Assembly (NCBI GenBank): GCA_017998095.1
Contig: JAGODU010000034.1
Span: forward strand, 1-30,998
From: Prolixibacteraceae bacterium
GTDB taxonomy: Bacteria; Bacteroidota; Bacteroidia; Bacteroidales; Prolixibacteraceae
Length of the DNA: 30,998 nucleotides
Direction of reading: 5' to 3'
Part shown: positions 1-6,554 of the stretch, piece by piece
How the letters are laid out: the number at the start of each line of letters is the position of its first letter
Position numbering within the stretch: position 1 is the stretch's first letter
The notes under the pieces: generated by a model
The model's database searches: none
Told to the model about the DNA's origin: nothing
Seen by the model: only the letters and a program-made list of their open reading frames with translations
Position numbers and translations under genes: made by a program

Positions 1-5
1 GTTTG

Positions 6-1349
6 TTATCCGAGTTCTTTCATCATCAGGTTAATACCTTTCCTCAATATCTCCTGTACTTGAGTTTTTGAAGTACAAACAAATTCACACAGGGCAAGGT
101 CTTCTTCTATTACCTCGTAAATACCGAGTTGTTCCATCTTGTCGATGTCTTCTGCCATAATTGACTTGATAAGGTGCACCGGAAGTATTTCCATTGGCAA
201 CACTTTTTCATATTGCCCTGTCATTACGTAAGCTCTTTCTTCTCCGTTGAGGTTTGCATCTGCATTAAAACTCTTACCCTTTAGAAGCCATGATAAATAT
301 GTGCGCGACATGCTGAACTTATTTAAACGGGGCATTGCCCATCCTAAAAATTCATAATCGTCGCCTTCAGGAATTATTGTTATCTGATTATCGTAATAAC
401 CTAAATAATCATCCTTGTCAACTTTTATACCCGTGAGTACATTGCCTGATATTATTCTTTCCTTCAGTTTGTTAGCAGTCTTTCCTTCAGTCAATGTCTT
501 TATATGTACCCCGGAAACAGTTTTGAAGTATTTAGGAGATAAAACTTCTGAACCTGACAATGCAATTGTTTTGCTCATGTCAAGTTTTGATGTTTCAAAT
601 AAACGGCCTATGAAAACAACAGCCTGAGGGTTTATAGTCCAAACAACATCTCCCTTGTTGACAGGCTTAAGGTGATGTATTTGAATACCGGCATTACCCG
701 ATGGATGTGGCCCCTGGAAATAATTTATTTCGGCACCCTTTATGCCTGAAAGTATTGAACCACTGCGGATACTCAAAAATACTTTACCGTCAGTTAATTT
801 TGAAAGAACATCAACTCCCTTTTGAAATGAACCCATATCACCCGATAGGGTAAATTCATAGTCAGGAGCAAGGGGTGCAGAGTCAAAGCCAGAAATAAAT
901 ATGTCTCTCGGAGTTTCAGAAACTCCTGCAATTATACCGTAAGGCCTGCGAATTAAAAACGGCCATAAACCGCTTGACAGGAGAATTTCTTTTATCTTTT
1001 CACGGTCAGTCATTTTTATGTCACCTACATGAAAATCTTCTGATTCAAATTTCCCGTCACTTTCAATTGCAATCTCAAGTATTTTGCGACGTTCACCACG
1101 GTTTATCATGACAACCTTACCACTCACCGGAGATGTTATCTTAACCTCAGGATGGTTTTTGTCATACAAAACCGGAGTGCCGGCTTTAACAATGTCATCT
1201 GGTTTTACTTCTAATTTAGGTGTAAAACCCGGAAAGTCAGATGGCCTGATACCATATAATCCCGACACCAAAGTGCCGCCAATGGTTAATTCAGCTTCTC
1301 CTTTCAATCTGATATCCAATCCTTTTCTGATTTTTATTGTTTTCGACAT
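6..1349 (-). CDS. nqrA: Na+-translocating NADH:quinone reductase subunit A
   Basis: Subunit A of the six-subunit Na+-NQR complex, which oxidises NADH, reduces quinone and pumps Na+ across the inner membrane. The protein opens with a MSKTIKIRKGLDIRLKG-type N-terminus and the SGKVVMINRGERRKILEI biotinyl/lipoyl-like segment typical of NqrA, then the IRRPYGIIAG and GPHPSGNAGIQIHHL blocks; 447 residues is the normal family length. I chose the ATG at 1347-1349 over an upstream start that adds 14 atypical residues, because the family begins at MSKTI. The gene reads off the left edge, so nqrB-F are expected beyond it (inference). A TACATTTG -7 box lies 30 bp upstream. The divergent neighbour is the T9SS plug gene. 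Confidence 0.96.
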   Translation of the reverse strand: MSKTIKIRKGLDIRLKGEAELTIGGTLVSGLYGIRPSDFPGFTPKLEVKPDDIVKAGTPVLYDKNHPEVKITSPVSGKVVMINRGERRKILEIAIESDGKFESEDFHVGDIKMTDREKIKEILLSSGLWPFLIRRPYGIIAGVSETPRDIFISGFDSAPLAPDYEFTLSGDMGSFQKGVDVLSKLTDGKVFLSIRSGSILSGIKGAEINYFQGPHPSGNAGIQIHHLKPVNKGDVVWTINPQAVVFIGRLFETSKLDMSKTIALSGSEVLSPKYFKTVSGVHIKTLTEGKTANKLKERIISGNVLTGIKVDKDDYLGYYDNQITIIPEGDDYEFLGWAMPRLNKFSMSRTYLSWLLKGKSFNADANLNGEERAYVMTGQYEKVLPMEILPVHLIKSIMAEDIDKMEQLGIYEVIEEDLALCEFVCTSKTQVQEILRKGINLMMKELG

Positions 1350-1378
1350 TGCTGAATATGTAATTATTAAATGAGGCA

Positions 1379-1386
1379 CAAATGTA
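1379..1386 (-). promoter_or_regulatory. Bacteroidota-type -7 element for nqrA
   Basis: On the minus strand this reads TACATTTG, a full match to the TAnnTTTG -7 consensus, 29 bp before the chosen nqrA ATG. No convincing TTTG -33 box is seen at the usual distance. The 300 bp between the two divergent genes hold only this box and the plug promoter. Confidence 0.5.
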
Positions 1387-1627
1387 ACCATTTAACTATT
1401 TAATTGATTACTTTTTAGCTGCCCGATTTGAACTTTTTTGGCAAATTGTTAAAATATTCAAATTTTTTATTCCAAAATTATCTCCGGGGTTTAATTCTTG
1501 CTCTATATGCTTTAACATAAAACCAATTTTTTTGTTTTATTTTACCCTTTTTGAGTTTATAATTTTTTAAAAAAGAAACCGTTAAATATTCGAACTGATT
1601 TATCCTTTAAAACATCGGGCTAAATAT

Positions 1628-1635
1628 TAATTTTG
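1628..1635 (+). promoter_or_regulatory. Bacteroidota-type -7 element for the T9SS plug gene
   Basis: TAATTTTG matches TAnnTTTG exactly, 14 bp before the ATG. A TTTA at 1606-1609 lies 18 bp upstream and could act as a weak -33 box. The very short leader implied would leave little room for a canonical ribosome binding site, which is common in this phylum. Confidence 0.55.
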
Positions 1636-1649
1636 TGTAAAAATTTTTT

Positions 1650-2951
1650 ATGAACTTAAAAAGATTACTCTTCACACTTTCATCACTGTTGATATTTGCT
1701 AATTGTTTTGGCTACGATCTTCCGGATGTTATTACTAATGATGTATATTCAGATAATATAAGAACCGTTCAGCTCTACAGGGAAGGATGGGCTCTTTCTT
1801 CTCCGGTTATTGTTCTGAATAGTGATCAGAAACTGGCTTTTAATTTTGATGACCTCTCTGCTGAAGTAAAAAATTACTACTACACTGTCTATCATTGTGA
1901 TCGAAACTGGAAGATTTCAAACATACCGCAACAGGAATATCTTGAACCTTTTACTGAATTTCCTCTTGAAGATTTTGAGTTTTCAATTGTTCCTCTTGTC
2001 CGTTATGTGAACTATTTTCTTTCACTTCCAAATGATAATGTTAAGTTCAGATATTCCGGCAATTACGCTATTGTTGTTTATGACAAGGATTCACCAGGAG
2101 AACCTCTTATTACCTGGAGGATGTATGTTGTTGAACCATTAGTTACTATAGATGCAAGGATTAGAAATGCAACTTTTCAGGATACAGAAGCTGAATTTCA
2201 GGAAGTCGACTTTATTGTAGAACACAAAAATTTTCCGATTCAAAATCCTTCAAGGGATGTAAAGGTTGTTGTTATGCAAAACAACCGTCACGATAATGCT
2301 ATTACAAAACTTACTCCACGATTTGCCGACGATGAATTGCTTGAATACGACTATAATGAGGGCAACAGCTTTAACGGTGAAAATGAGTTCCGCGACTTTG
2401 AATTCAGGAATTATAAATATGTCAGCGAGGAAGTTCAGGATATCAGTTTTCATCGCTCTGTTTATCATGTAACTCTTAAACCGGATTTGCTCCGCACAAG
2501 CGACAGATACACATTTGATGAAGACCTTAATGGTCGTTATCATATTGAAGCCTATCAATCATACTACCCTGAAGTTGAAGCCGATTATATGTTTGTTCAT
2601 TTCACACTCCCTATGGATAATATCCTACTTGGAGGGGGTGTTTATGTCTTCGGTGAACTAAGCAACTGGCAGTGTAACAAACAAAATGAAATGAAATGGA
2701 ACATGGAGAAAAATCAATACGAGCTTACCATGCTCCTCAAACAGGGTTTTTATAATTATGTCTATGCATGGAAGGATATCAGCGATGGGAAGGTGAGAAC
2801 CTATGCTTTTGAAGGTAGTCATTTTGAAACCGAAAACGATTACCAGATTTTTGTATACCATGGCAGAATAAATGACCGATTTGACCGTCTGATAGGATAC
2901 CAGAAGTTCAATTCCCTGAATAACCGGGCTTTCTCAACAAAGAGGTTTTAG
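1650..2951 (+). CDS. Type IX secretion system plug protein (DUF5103 family)
   Basis: A 433-residue exported protein with a Sec-type signal peptide (residues 1-22). The block YREGWALSSPVIVLNSDQ (about 43-60), followed by FNFDDLSAEVKNYYYTVYHCD, is the hallmark of the DUF5103 family. In known T9SS systems such a protein plugs the periplasmic side of the SprA translocon pore (established knowledge). A C-terminal GGVYVFGELSNWQ stretch resembles a carbohydrate-binding-like beta domain. The window also encodes two proteins with T9SS sorting domains, which fits. Its stop codon overlaps that of the convergent DUF302 gene by 4 bp. The family call is firm; the plug role is by homology. Confidence 0.88.
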   Translation: MNLKRLLFTLSSLLIFANCFGYDLPDVITNDVYSDNIRTVQLYREGWALSSPVIVLNSDQKLAFNFDDLSAEVKNYYYTVYHCDRNWKISNIPQQEYLEPFTEFPLEDFEFSIVPLVRYVNYFLSLPNDNVKFRYSGNYAIVVYDKDSPGEPLITWRMYVVEPLVTIDARIRNATFQDTEAEFQEVDFIVEHKNFPIQNPSRDVKVVVMQNNRHDNAITKLTPRFADDELLEYDYNEGNSFNGENEFRDFEFRNYKYVSEEVQDISFHRSVYHVTLKPDLLRTSDRYTFDEDLNGRYHIEAYQSYYPEVEADYMFVHFTLPMDNILLGGGVYVFGELSNWQCNKQNEMKWNMEKNQYELTMLLKQGFYNYVYAWKDISDGKVRTYAFEGSHFETENDYQIFVYHGRINDRFDRLIGYQKFNSLNNRAFSTKRF

Positions 2952-3367
2952 CGTGCTAAGCTTTCTAATATTTCTTCTACTTCATTTGCTGAACTTGTCA
3001 TTACCTCTTCAATTATTCCGCCAAAACCTTTTGCAATAATATTTGAATTCATTCTTGAAATATAGGTTTTTCCGTCATGTTTTTCATAAACACTTATACG
3101 GCAAGGCATCATTGATGAAATTATTCGTTCAGTATCTTTTTCAAGAATTTTACCTGACTGATTCGGATGGCATAATGAAAAAACCTTTACAGGCAATACA
3201 ACTTTACCATGGTTTTCCAATGTCTTTTGTAGATCATAAATATTAGAAATCTTCCATGATTTACTTTCTATTTCTTTTGTCAGTTTTTCTACTGTAGTAT
3301 TAAAATCATACAGGCTTAGGCTTTCAATAAACATATTACCCGTCATGCCTGAATTTTCTTTTTTCAT
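2948..3367 (-). CDS. DUF302 family protein
   Basis: A 139-residue soluble protein. The segments VLPVKVFSLCHPNQSGKIL, MMPCRISVYEKHDGKTYIS and a C-terminal acidic helix match the DUF302 fold, a small alpha/beta domain whose biochemical role is unknown. No signal peptide or membrane helix is evident. An alternative start at Met8 (MTGNMFIE) is possible; the first ATG is preceded by AGATAAGAG, which can serve as a ribosome binding site, so I keep it. It ends tail to tail with the plug gene through a shared TTAG. The next upstream gene is the pseudogene at 3497-4123, a gap of about 130 bp with nothing recognisable in it. Confidence 0.8.
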   Translation of the reverse strand: MKKENSGMTGNMFIESLSLYDFNTTVEKLTKEIESKSWKISNIYDLQKTLENHGKVVLPVKVFSLCHPNQSGKILEKDTERIISSMMPCRISVYEKHDGKTYISRMNSNIIAKGFGGIIEEVMTSSANEVEEILESLAR

Positions 3368-3496
3368 CTCTTATCTGATTTGTTTAACTTTTTATTAATG
3401 AACTTTATTTTACATTTTCAAGTAGTTAAACAACCAAAATGTGAAATAGTTTTATCGTAATAAACAAACTCTATTTTTGGAATTGGCCTTTTTTAT

Positions 3497-4123
3497 TTAA
3501 GGCAGATTTGACAATCTTTTAAATTCAACCAAGTTATATCCGTGTAAGTCAGCTAATTTTAAAAAATCATTACTTATTTTATCCATTTCTTGTTTTGCAT
3601 TTAATGCATGATTACTAATTAAGTTTTCTTCCCATTTTGTTCTGTAAACAAATCTCATTAATGGATTGAGAATGAACATTGGCAAGAATAAAAATATTTT
3701 CAGTTTGAAAGGTTCAATTTCAATACCAGACCTTTTCAGGAAAATGAAGTTTTCCTTTAATTCTAAAATCATTTGATGAATTGCTTTTTTATTATTTGCC
3801 ACTGTATAATTGTTGCCTCCGTCATAATATATTACTTTTCCAAGTGGAGCAACCATTGCAACATGCGATTTTTGCCAGCTTTCCATGTTTTTTGAAATTG
3901 AAACACTGAAACCTGACTGCTTTAATATATTTTTCAATTCTTTTATTCTGTCAGTAATTTTCCCGTCTATTTCACCAATAGTAGTTAGTTGTATGAACTA
4001 TGAAACAATCTTTGCTTGAATCGATTAATGAAAGAATTGGCAATGCTGAGTTTACTTGTTCATTTCGCAGAGTAACAAACACATAATCGTAATTGCCCCG
4101 TATATTAAAATTCTTCTTTTCAT
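3497..4123 (-). pseudogene. Decayed ketopantoate reductase (ApbA/PanE)-family oxidoreductase
   Basis: Three fragments of one family lie in order on the minus strand. From the ATG at 4121-4123, MKRRILIYGA is the start of the NAD(P)-binding domain. It jumps straight to NYDYVFVTLRNEQVNSALP (about 4093-3975), so the rest of the Rossmann half is missing. That frame hits a TGA near 3975, and the homology resumes in another frame at IGEIDGKITDRIKELK (from about 3979) and continues into the intact C-terminal domain (SISKNMESWQKSHVAMVAP onward) to the stop. Intact members have about 310-340 residues, so two internal deletions of roughly 60 and 50 residues are inferred. The start lies 4 bp after the upstream methyltransferase stop, so the two were one operon. 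A 146-residue ORF starting at 3937 is the residual C-terminal half and is unlikely to be functional. Confidence 0.85.
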
Positions 4124-4127
4124 TTTA

Positions 4128-4601
4128 CTAAATGTACCGTCTAACTTTTTTCATATAATTTTCATAGTCAACGCCAAATCTACTTATTAAAAAATTTTCT
4201 TCATTTCTGATAATCAGATGGTAAACGATGATGCTGTACATTCCCATTAGAAAAATAAAAATATTAAGTGTAAATATCATAGCAGTGATTGTAAATAAAT
4301 TGAATCCGACATACATAGGGTTACGACTGATTTTATAAATACCACCGGTCTTTAATTCAGTTTCACCTGAAGGTAATCCTAAACGGGTTGATTTACCTAA
4401 GTTTAACATGCTTATTACTGTAAATAACAATCCTGCTGTAATTGTAAAAATTGCAATAATGTGATTTAGTTTAAGATCAGAACAGCTAGTAAAATGCTTG
4501 TCGTATAATGAATAAAATAAGTAAATCCAGGTTGAATACCCGGATATTTTACCTGTGTAAAAGAAAAACGGATTAATTGTAGGTTTTCCTATTAGTTCCA
4601 T
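4128..4601 (-). CDS. Membrane methyltransferase, isoprenylcysteine carboxyl methyltransferase / phospholipid methyltransferase (PEMT) family
   Basis: A 157-residue integral membrane protein with about four hydrophobic helices. The C-terminal signature GGIYKISRNPMYVGFN followed by RNEENFLISRFGVDYENYMKKVRRYI is characteristic of the ICMT/PEMT group, where the RNPxY segment and the downstream E(x)n-Y-V-RRY segment bind S-adenosylmethionine. The substrate cannot be read from sequence; bacterial members range from lipid to unknown acceptors. The length is short but usual for bacterial homologues. The gene leads a two-gene unit whose second member is the pseudogene. Confidence 0.8.
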   Translation of the reverse strand: MELIGKPTINPFFFYTGKISGYSTWIYLFYSLYDKHFTSCSDLKLNHIIAIFTITAGLLFTVISMLNLGKSTRLGLPSGETELKTGGIYKISRNPMYVGFNLFTITAMIFTLNIFIFLMGMYSIIVYHLIIRNEENFLISRFGVDYENYMKKVRRYI

Positions 4602-4798
4602 AATGAATAATTATTTAGGTTTTTTTGCAAGTTATATAGATTTATAATATTTGGATGACTTCAAGTAAAAAAGATAACAATAAAAGAACAACTTTAATAC
4701 CAGTTAATGATAAAAGGAATACGAAATTGAAACGAACCTCATTCGCCCCTGAACCGAAAATCGCACAAAATGGGACAGCTTAAAATAAGTTCACGGTA

Positions 4799-4830
4799 GA
4801 ACTTGGTAAGAACTTGGTAAGAACTTGGTA
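4799..4830 (+). repeat. Tandem repeat, three units of GAACTTGGTAA
   Basis: Units at 4799-4809 and 4810-4820 are identical, and the third (4821-4830) matches over its first 10 bases. It continues into CTATTTGGTATTGG, words also present at 29229-29240. The period of 11 bp is close to one helical turn. Non-coding. Confidence 0.9.
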
Positions 4831-5084
4831 CCTATTTGGTATTGGTCAAAAATGACAAAAAAATGGCATTTTCCTGTCCTGAAAATGGTACTTTTCAATT
4901 ACGAAAATTTGAGTTTTTAAAGTTTAAATAATTAAACCATGGATTTAATTAGAGGGTTATAATTTTGAGGCTGGGATTTTGATAATTCTGAGTTGGAATT
5001 TCAGGGATGAAATATTGGGATATTTGAAACCAACCCTAATCGTACTTCATTCGGAAAACGTGAAGGGAAAATTAGGTATTAGTC

Positions 5085-5115
5085 GAATGAGGTACGAATG
5101 AGGTACGGTTGAGGT
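5085..5115 (+). repeat. Tandem repeat, GAATGAGGTAC units
   Basis: Two identical 11-bp units (5085-5095, 5096-5106) and a diverged third (GGTTGAGGTA, 5107-5116) lead into the G9 run. The unit shares the pattern GAAnnnGGTA with the tract at 4799-4830, pointing to one repeat family. Confidence 0.88.
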
Positions 5116-5137
5116 ATAGGTGGGGGGGGGAGTGTCC

Positions 5138-5169
5138 TACCCTAAAATGGCACACAGTTTTTTAAATTT
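5138..5169 (-). repeat. Dispersed repeat head, copy 1
   Basis: On the minus strand the sequence CTGTGTGCCATTTTAGGGTA (5157 to 5138) is preceded by AAATTTAAAAAA. A copy with 18 of 20 matching bases and a matching AAATTTAAAA lead-in lies at 29090-29122 on the plus strand. In both places 11-bp-period TACC-containing repeats follow the head. Confidence 0.7.
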
Positions 5170-5175
5170 CAATTC

Positions 5176-5478
5176 TTATTTATTCCGTATTTTAAATTTA
5201 TTAAAATATTCCTCTATTGAATTGATATATGTTTCAAAGGCATCAATTCCTTTTTGCGTAATCTCACATTCAGTCAAAGGGTAATTACCTTTAAACGACT
5301 TTTTAATTTCAATATATTCAGCCTCCTTAAGCTTTGTAAGCTGGAAACTCAGGTTCCCCTTTGTAGTTGTAATGCTTTCCAATAGGAAACTAAATTCAGC
5401 AGTTTTGACATTTATTAATAGCGACATTATTGCAAGCCTGACCTGGGAATGTAATATCGGGTCTAAATCCTTAAACAT
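5176..5478 (-). CDS. Winged-helix DNA-binding transcriptional regulator (HTH_34 / PF13601-like)
   Basis: 100 residues forming a single winged-helix domain. The pattern LDPILHSQVRLAIMSLL, GNLSFQLTKLKEAEYIEIKKSF and TQKGIDAFETYI matches the short MarR/ArsR-like regulators that lack any effector domain. The recognition helix is about residues 38-52. It is the second gene of a two-gene unit, 5 bp after the stop of the membrane protein gene, a frequent pairing in Bacteroidota. It probably binds the paired palindromes at 6123-6160 and represses its own operon; this is inference from position. The ligand or signal is not evident. Confidence 0.87.
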   Translation of the reverse strand: MFKDLDPILHSQVRLAIMSLLINVKTAEFSFLLESITTTKGNLSFQLTKLKEAEYIEIKKSFKGNYPLTECEITQKGIDAFETYINSIEEYFNKFKIRNK

Positions 5479-5483
5479 AACTC

Positions 5484-6095
5484 TTATTTGTTACGATTAG
5501 CATATAAGATATGCCCCGGAATAATAAATCCTATTGCCCAGGCAATTGACTGTATAAGAATTTGCTGATGCAATGGAAAGAAAGATGCTGCATATGCCAA
5601 TAAACCAAAGGCAATACCTCCGGCAACTATCATTTTGTATCGAAGTATTCCACCTGTTACAGTAAGAGCGATAGATGTCAATACCATAAAAATTGGAAGT
5701 TGCAGCTCAAAAGTAATTTTATGAAGCACATTAGCCTGAATTAAATTTATCAGCACCATACCTCCAAACATTGATATCCATACATATCGCAATGATATAT
5801 CAATGTATGTATTTGCTTTGTTGCTTTTTTGATAAATGTGCCAGATTGTAAAACCTATACCAAATAATGCCAAAGCATAGTTTAAATATCCCTTAAATGT
5901 AGAAACTAGCAGAGAATGAGGTATTTCATTTAGAACAAATTCGAAAAATTGAGTAACAAAACTAACCCATCCCCAGACGATAAAAAGTATTCCATTGTTT
6001 TTTAGCTTCTTTTGAGAAATGTTAATCATTTCTTTAAGCACTTGAAGTGATTGATTTTCATCGAAAGTAACAGAATTTTGATTTGTTGTTTCCAT
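5484..6095 (-). CDS. Multi-pass membrane protein co-transcribed with winged-helix regulator
   Basis: 203 residues: a polar N-terminal tail of about 34 residues with SLQVLKEMINISQKKL, then about five to six hydrophobic segments ending in a short KNRK-like tail. No enzymatic motif is visible and I do not know its function. Small membrane proteins of this type are often found beside HTH_34 regulators, so a stress-sensing or envelope role is possible but not shown. Its promoter carries the double palindrome at 6123-6160. Confidence 0.75.
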   Translation of the reverse strand: METTNQNSVTFDENQSLQVLKEMINISQKKLKNNGILFIVWGWVSFVTQFFEFVLNEIPHSLLVSTFKGYLNYALALFGIGFTIWHIYQKSNKANTYIDISLRYVWISMFGGMVLINLIQANVLHKITFELQLPIFMVLTSIALTVTGGILRYKMIVAGGIAFGLLAYAASFFPLHQQILIQSIAWAIGFIIPGHILYANRNK

Positions 6096-6122
6096 GTCTT
6101 TGTGGTTTTAATGATAAAACAG

Positions 6123-6160
6123 GTTTGCAATACAAACTTAATTAAGTTTGCAATACAAAC
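6123..6160 (-). promoter_or_regulatory. Double palindromic operator overlapping the promoter of the membrane protein/regulator operon
   Basis: GTTTGCAATACAAAC occurs twice, at 6123-6137 and 6146-6160. Each copy is an inverted repeat (GTTTG/CAAAC around a 5-bp centre), and an 8-bp palindrome TTAATTAA separates them. The centre-to-centre distance is 23 bp, about two helical turns. On the minus strand TAAGTTTG (6140-6133) is a perfect -7 box inside the array, and a TTTG lies about 20 bp upstream of it. A dimeric winged-helix repressor, most likely the regulator of the same operon, is the natural ligand (inference). Confidence 0.78.
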
Positions 6161-6215
6161 CAAATTATTTAGTAAATATTTTTAATAACCAAGGCGTAGT
6201 CCCCACAAAAATGCA

Positions 6216-6359
6216 CAGCATTTTCAACTGACGACAAAGTCGTCCAACAAGGCGAAGCCTAACAGAGCGCAGCTCCAACCAACGGTTTGCTGTCAAAACA
6301 TGAGTTTCATCGGTGACATTTATTAGGTTTTTACAGTGTCACGATTCTAAATTTGCAAT
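6216..6359 (+). repeat. Long direct repeat R1 (left copy)
   Basis: 144 bp, roughly 90% identical by eye to 9678-9826; the last 119 bp are the best conserved. It contains small hairpins: GACGAC/GTCGTC at 6230-6244, AGGC/GCCT, and GTGACA/TGTCAC at 6313-6342. It ends with TAAATTTG (6348-6355), a -7-like box. Non-coding. Confidence 0.9.
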
Positions 6360-6554
6360 TAACATTCCGAATTATCAAATTTTAATCATAAGGTTGTATG
6401 TTGTTAAGCATTGTATGTAAGGAAAGGTAAAAATTATATTTAAAAATATTATATATTTAAAAAAACGATTGTTGTAGACTTTAAGTGTTATATGTCAATC
6501 GCTTTGGAAATACTGAAAAAGTAAAAGAAATTTAATTTAAAAAAATAACCAAAC

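Larger units (their letters stand above)
4602..5175. other. Gene-free accessory block of short repeats
   Basis: 574 bp with no plausible gene. It holds two 11-bp tandem repeat tracts (4799-4830 and 5085-5115), a run of nine G at 5122-5130, and an inverted pair of 13-mers about 350 bp apart (4733-4745 and 5084-5096, 12 of 13 positions complementary). At 5138-5169 it has a sequence that recurs near 29.1 kb. Words such as TGCCATTTT recur on the minus strand. It looks like repeat debris or a non-autonomous element, not a regulatory leader. Confidence 0.7.
6096..6554. other. Divergent intergenic region
   Basis: 459 bp. It contains the operator/promoter at 6123-6160 for the leftward operon and the repeat copy R1 at 6216-6359. 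The remaining 195 bp before the LamG gene are AT-rich; a CGCTTTG at 6500-6506, 48 bp before the ATG, is at best a poor -7 box. No gene is seen. Confidence 0.6.

Noticed and set aside
3497..3937. A stand-alone 146-residue gene.
   Set aside because: The product is only the C-terminal half of a ketopantoate-reductase-type enzyme, and fragments of the missing half lie upstream in other frames.
4799..5116. A CRISPR array.
   Set aside because: The units are 11 bp and directly adjacent with no spacers, and no cas genes are nearby.
5122..5130. The G9 tract as a phase-variation switch.
   Set aside because: It is not inside a gene, and no promoter with suitable spacing faces a gene from it; the nearest gene ends toward it.
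4757..5157. A degenerate insertion sequence with terminal inverted repeats.
   Set aside because: The candidate ends share only short words (CCATTTT, CTGT), and no transposase remnant could be read between them.
6255..6300. GCCTAAC in repeat R1 looks like an integron attC core (RYYYAAC), suggesting a gene cassette.
   Set aside because: The motif is not kept in R2 (an extra T gives CCTTAAC), no partner GTTRRRY at the right spacing was found, and the integrase in the window lacks the IntI-specific insertion.
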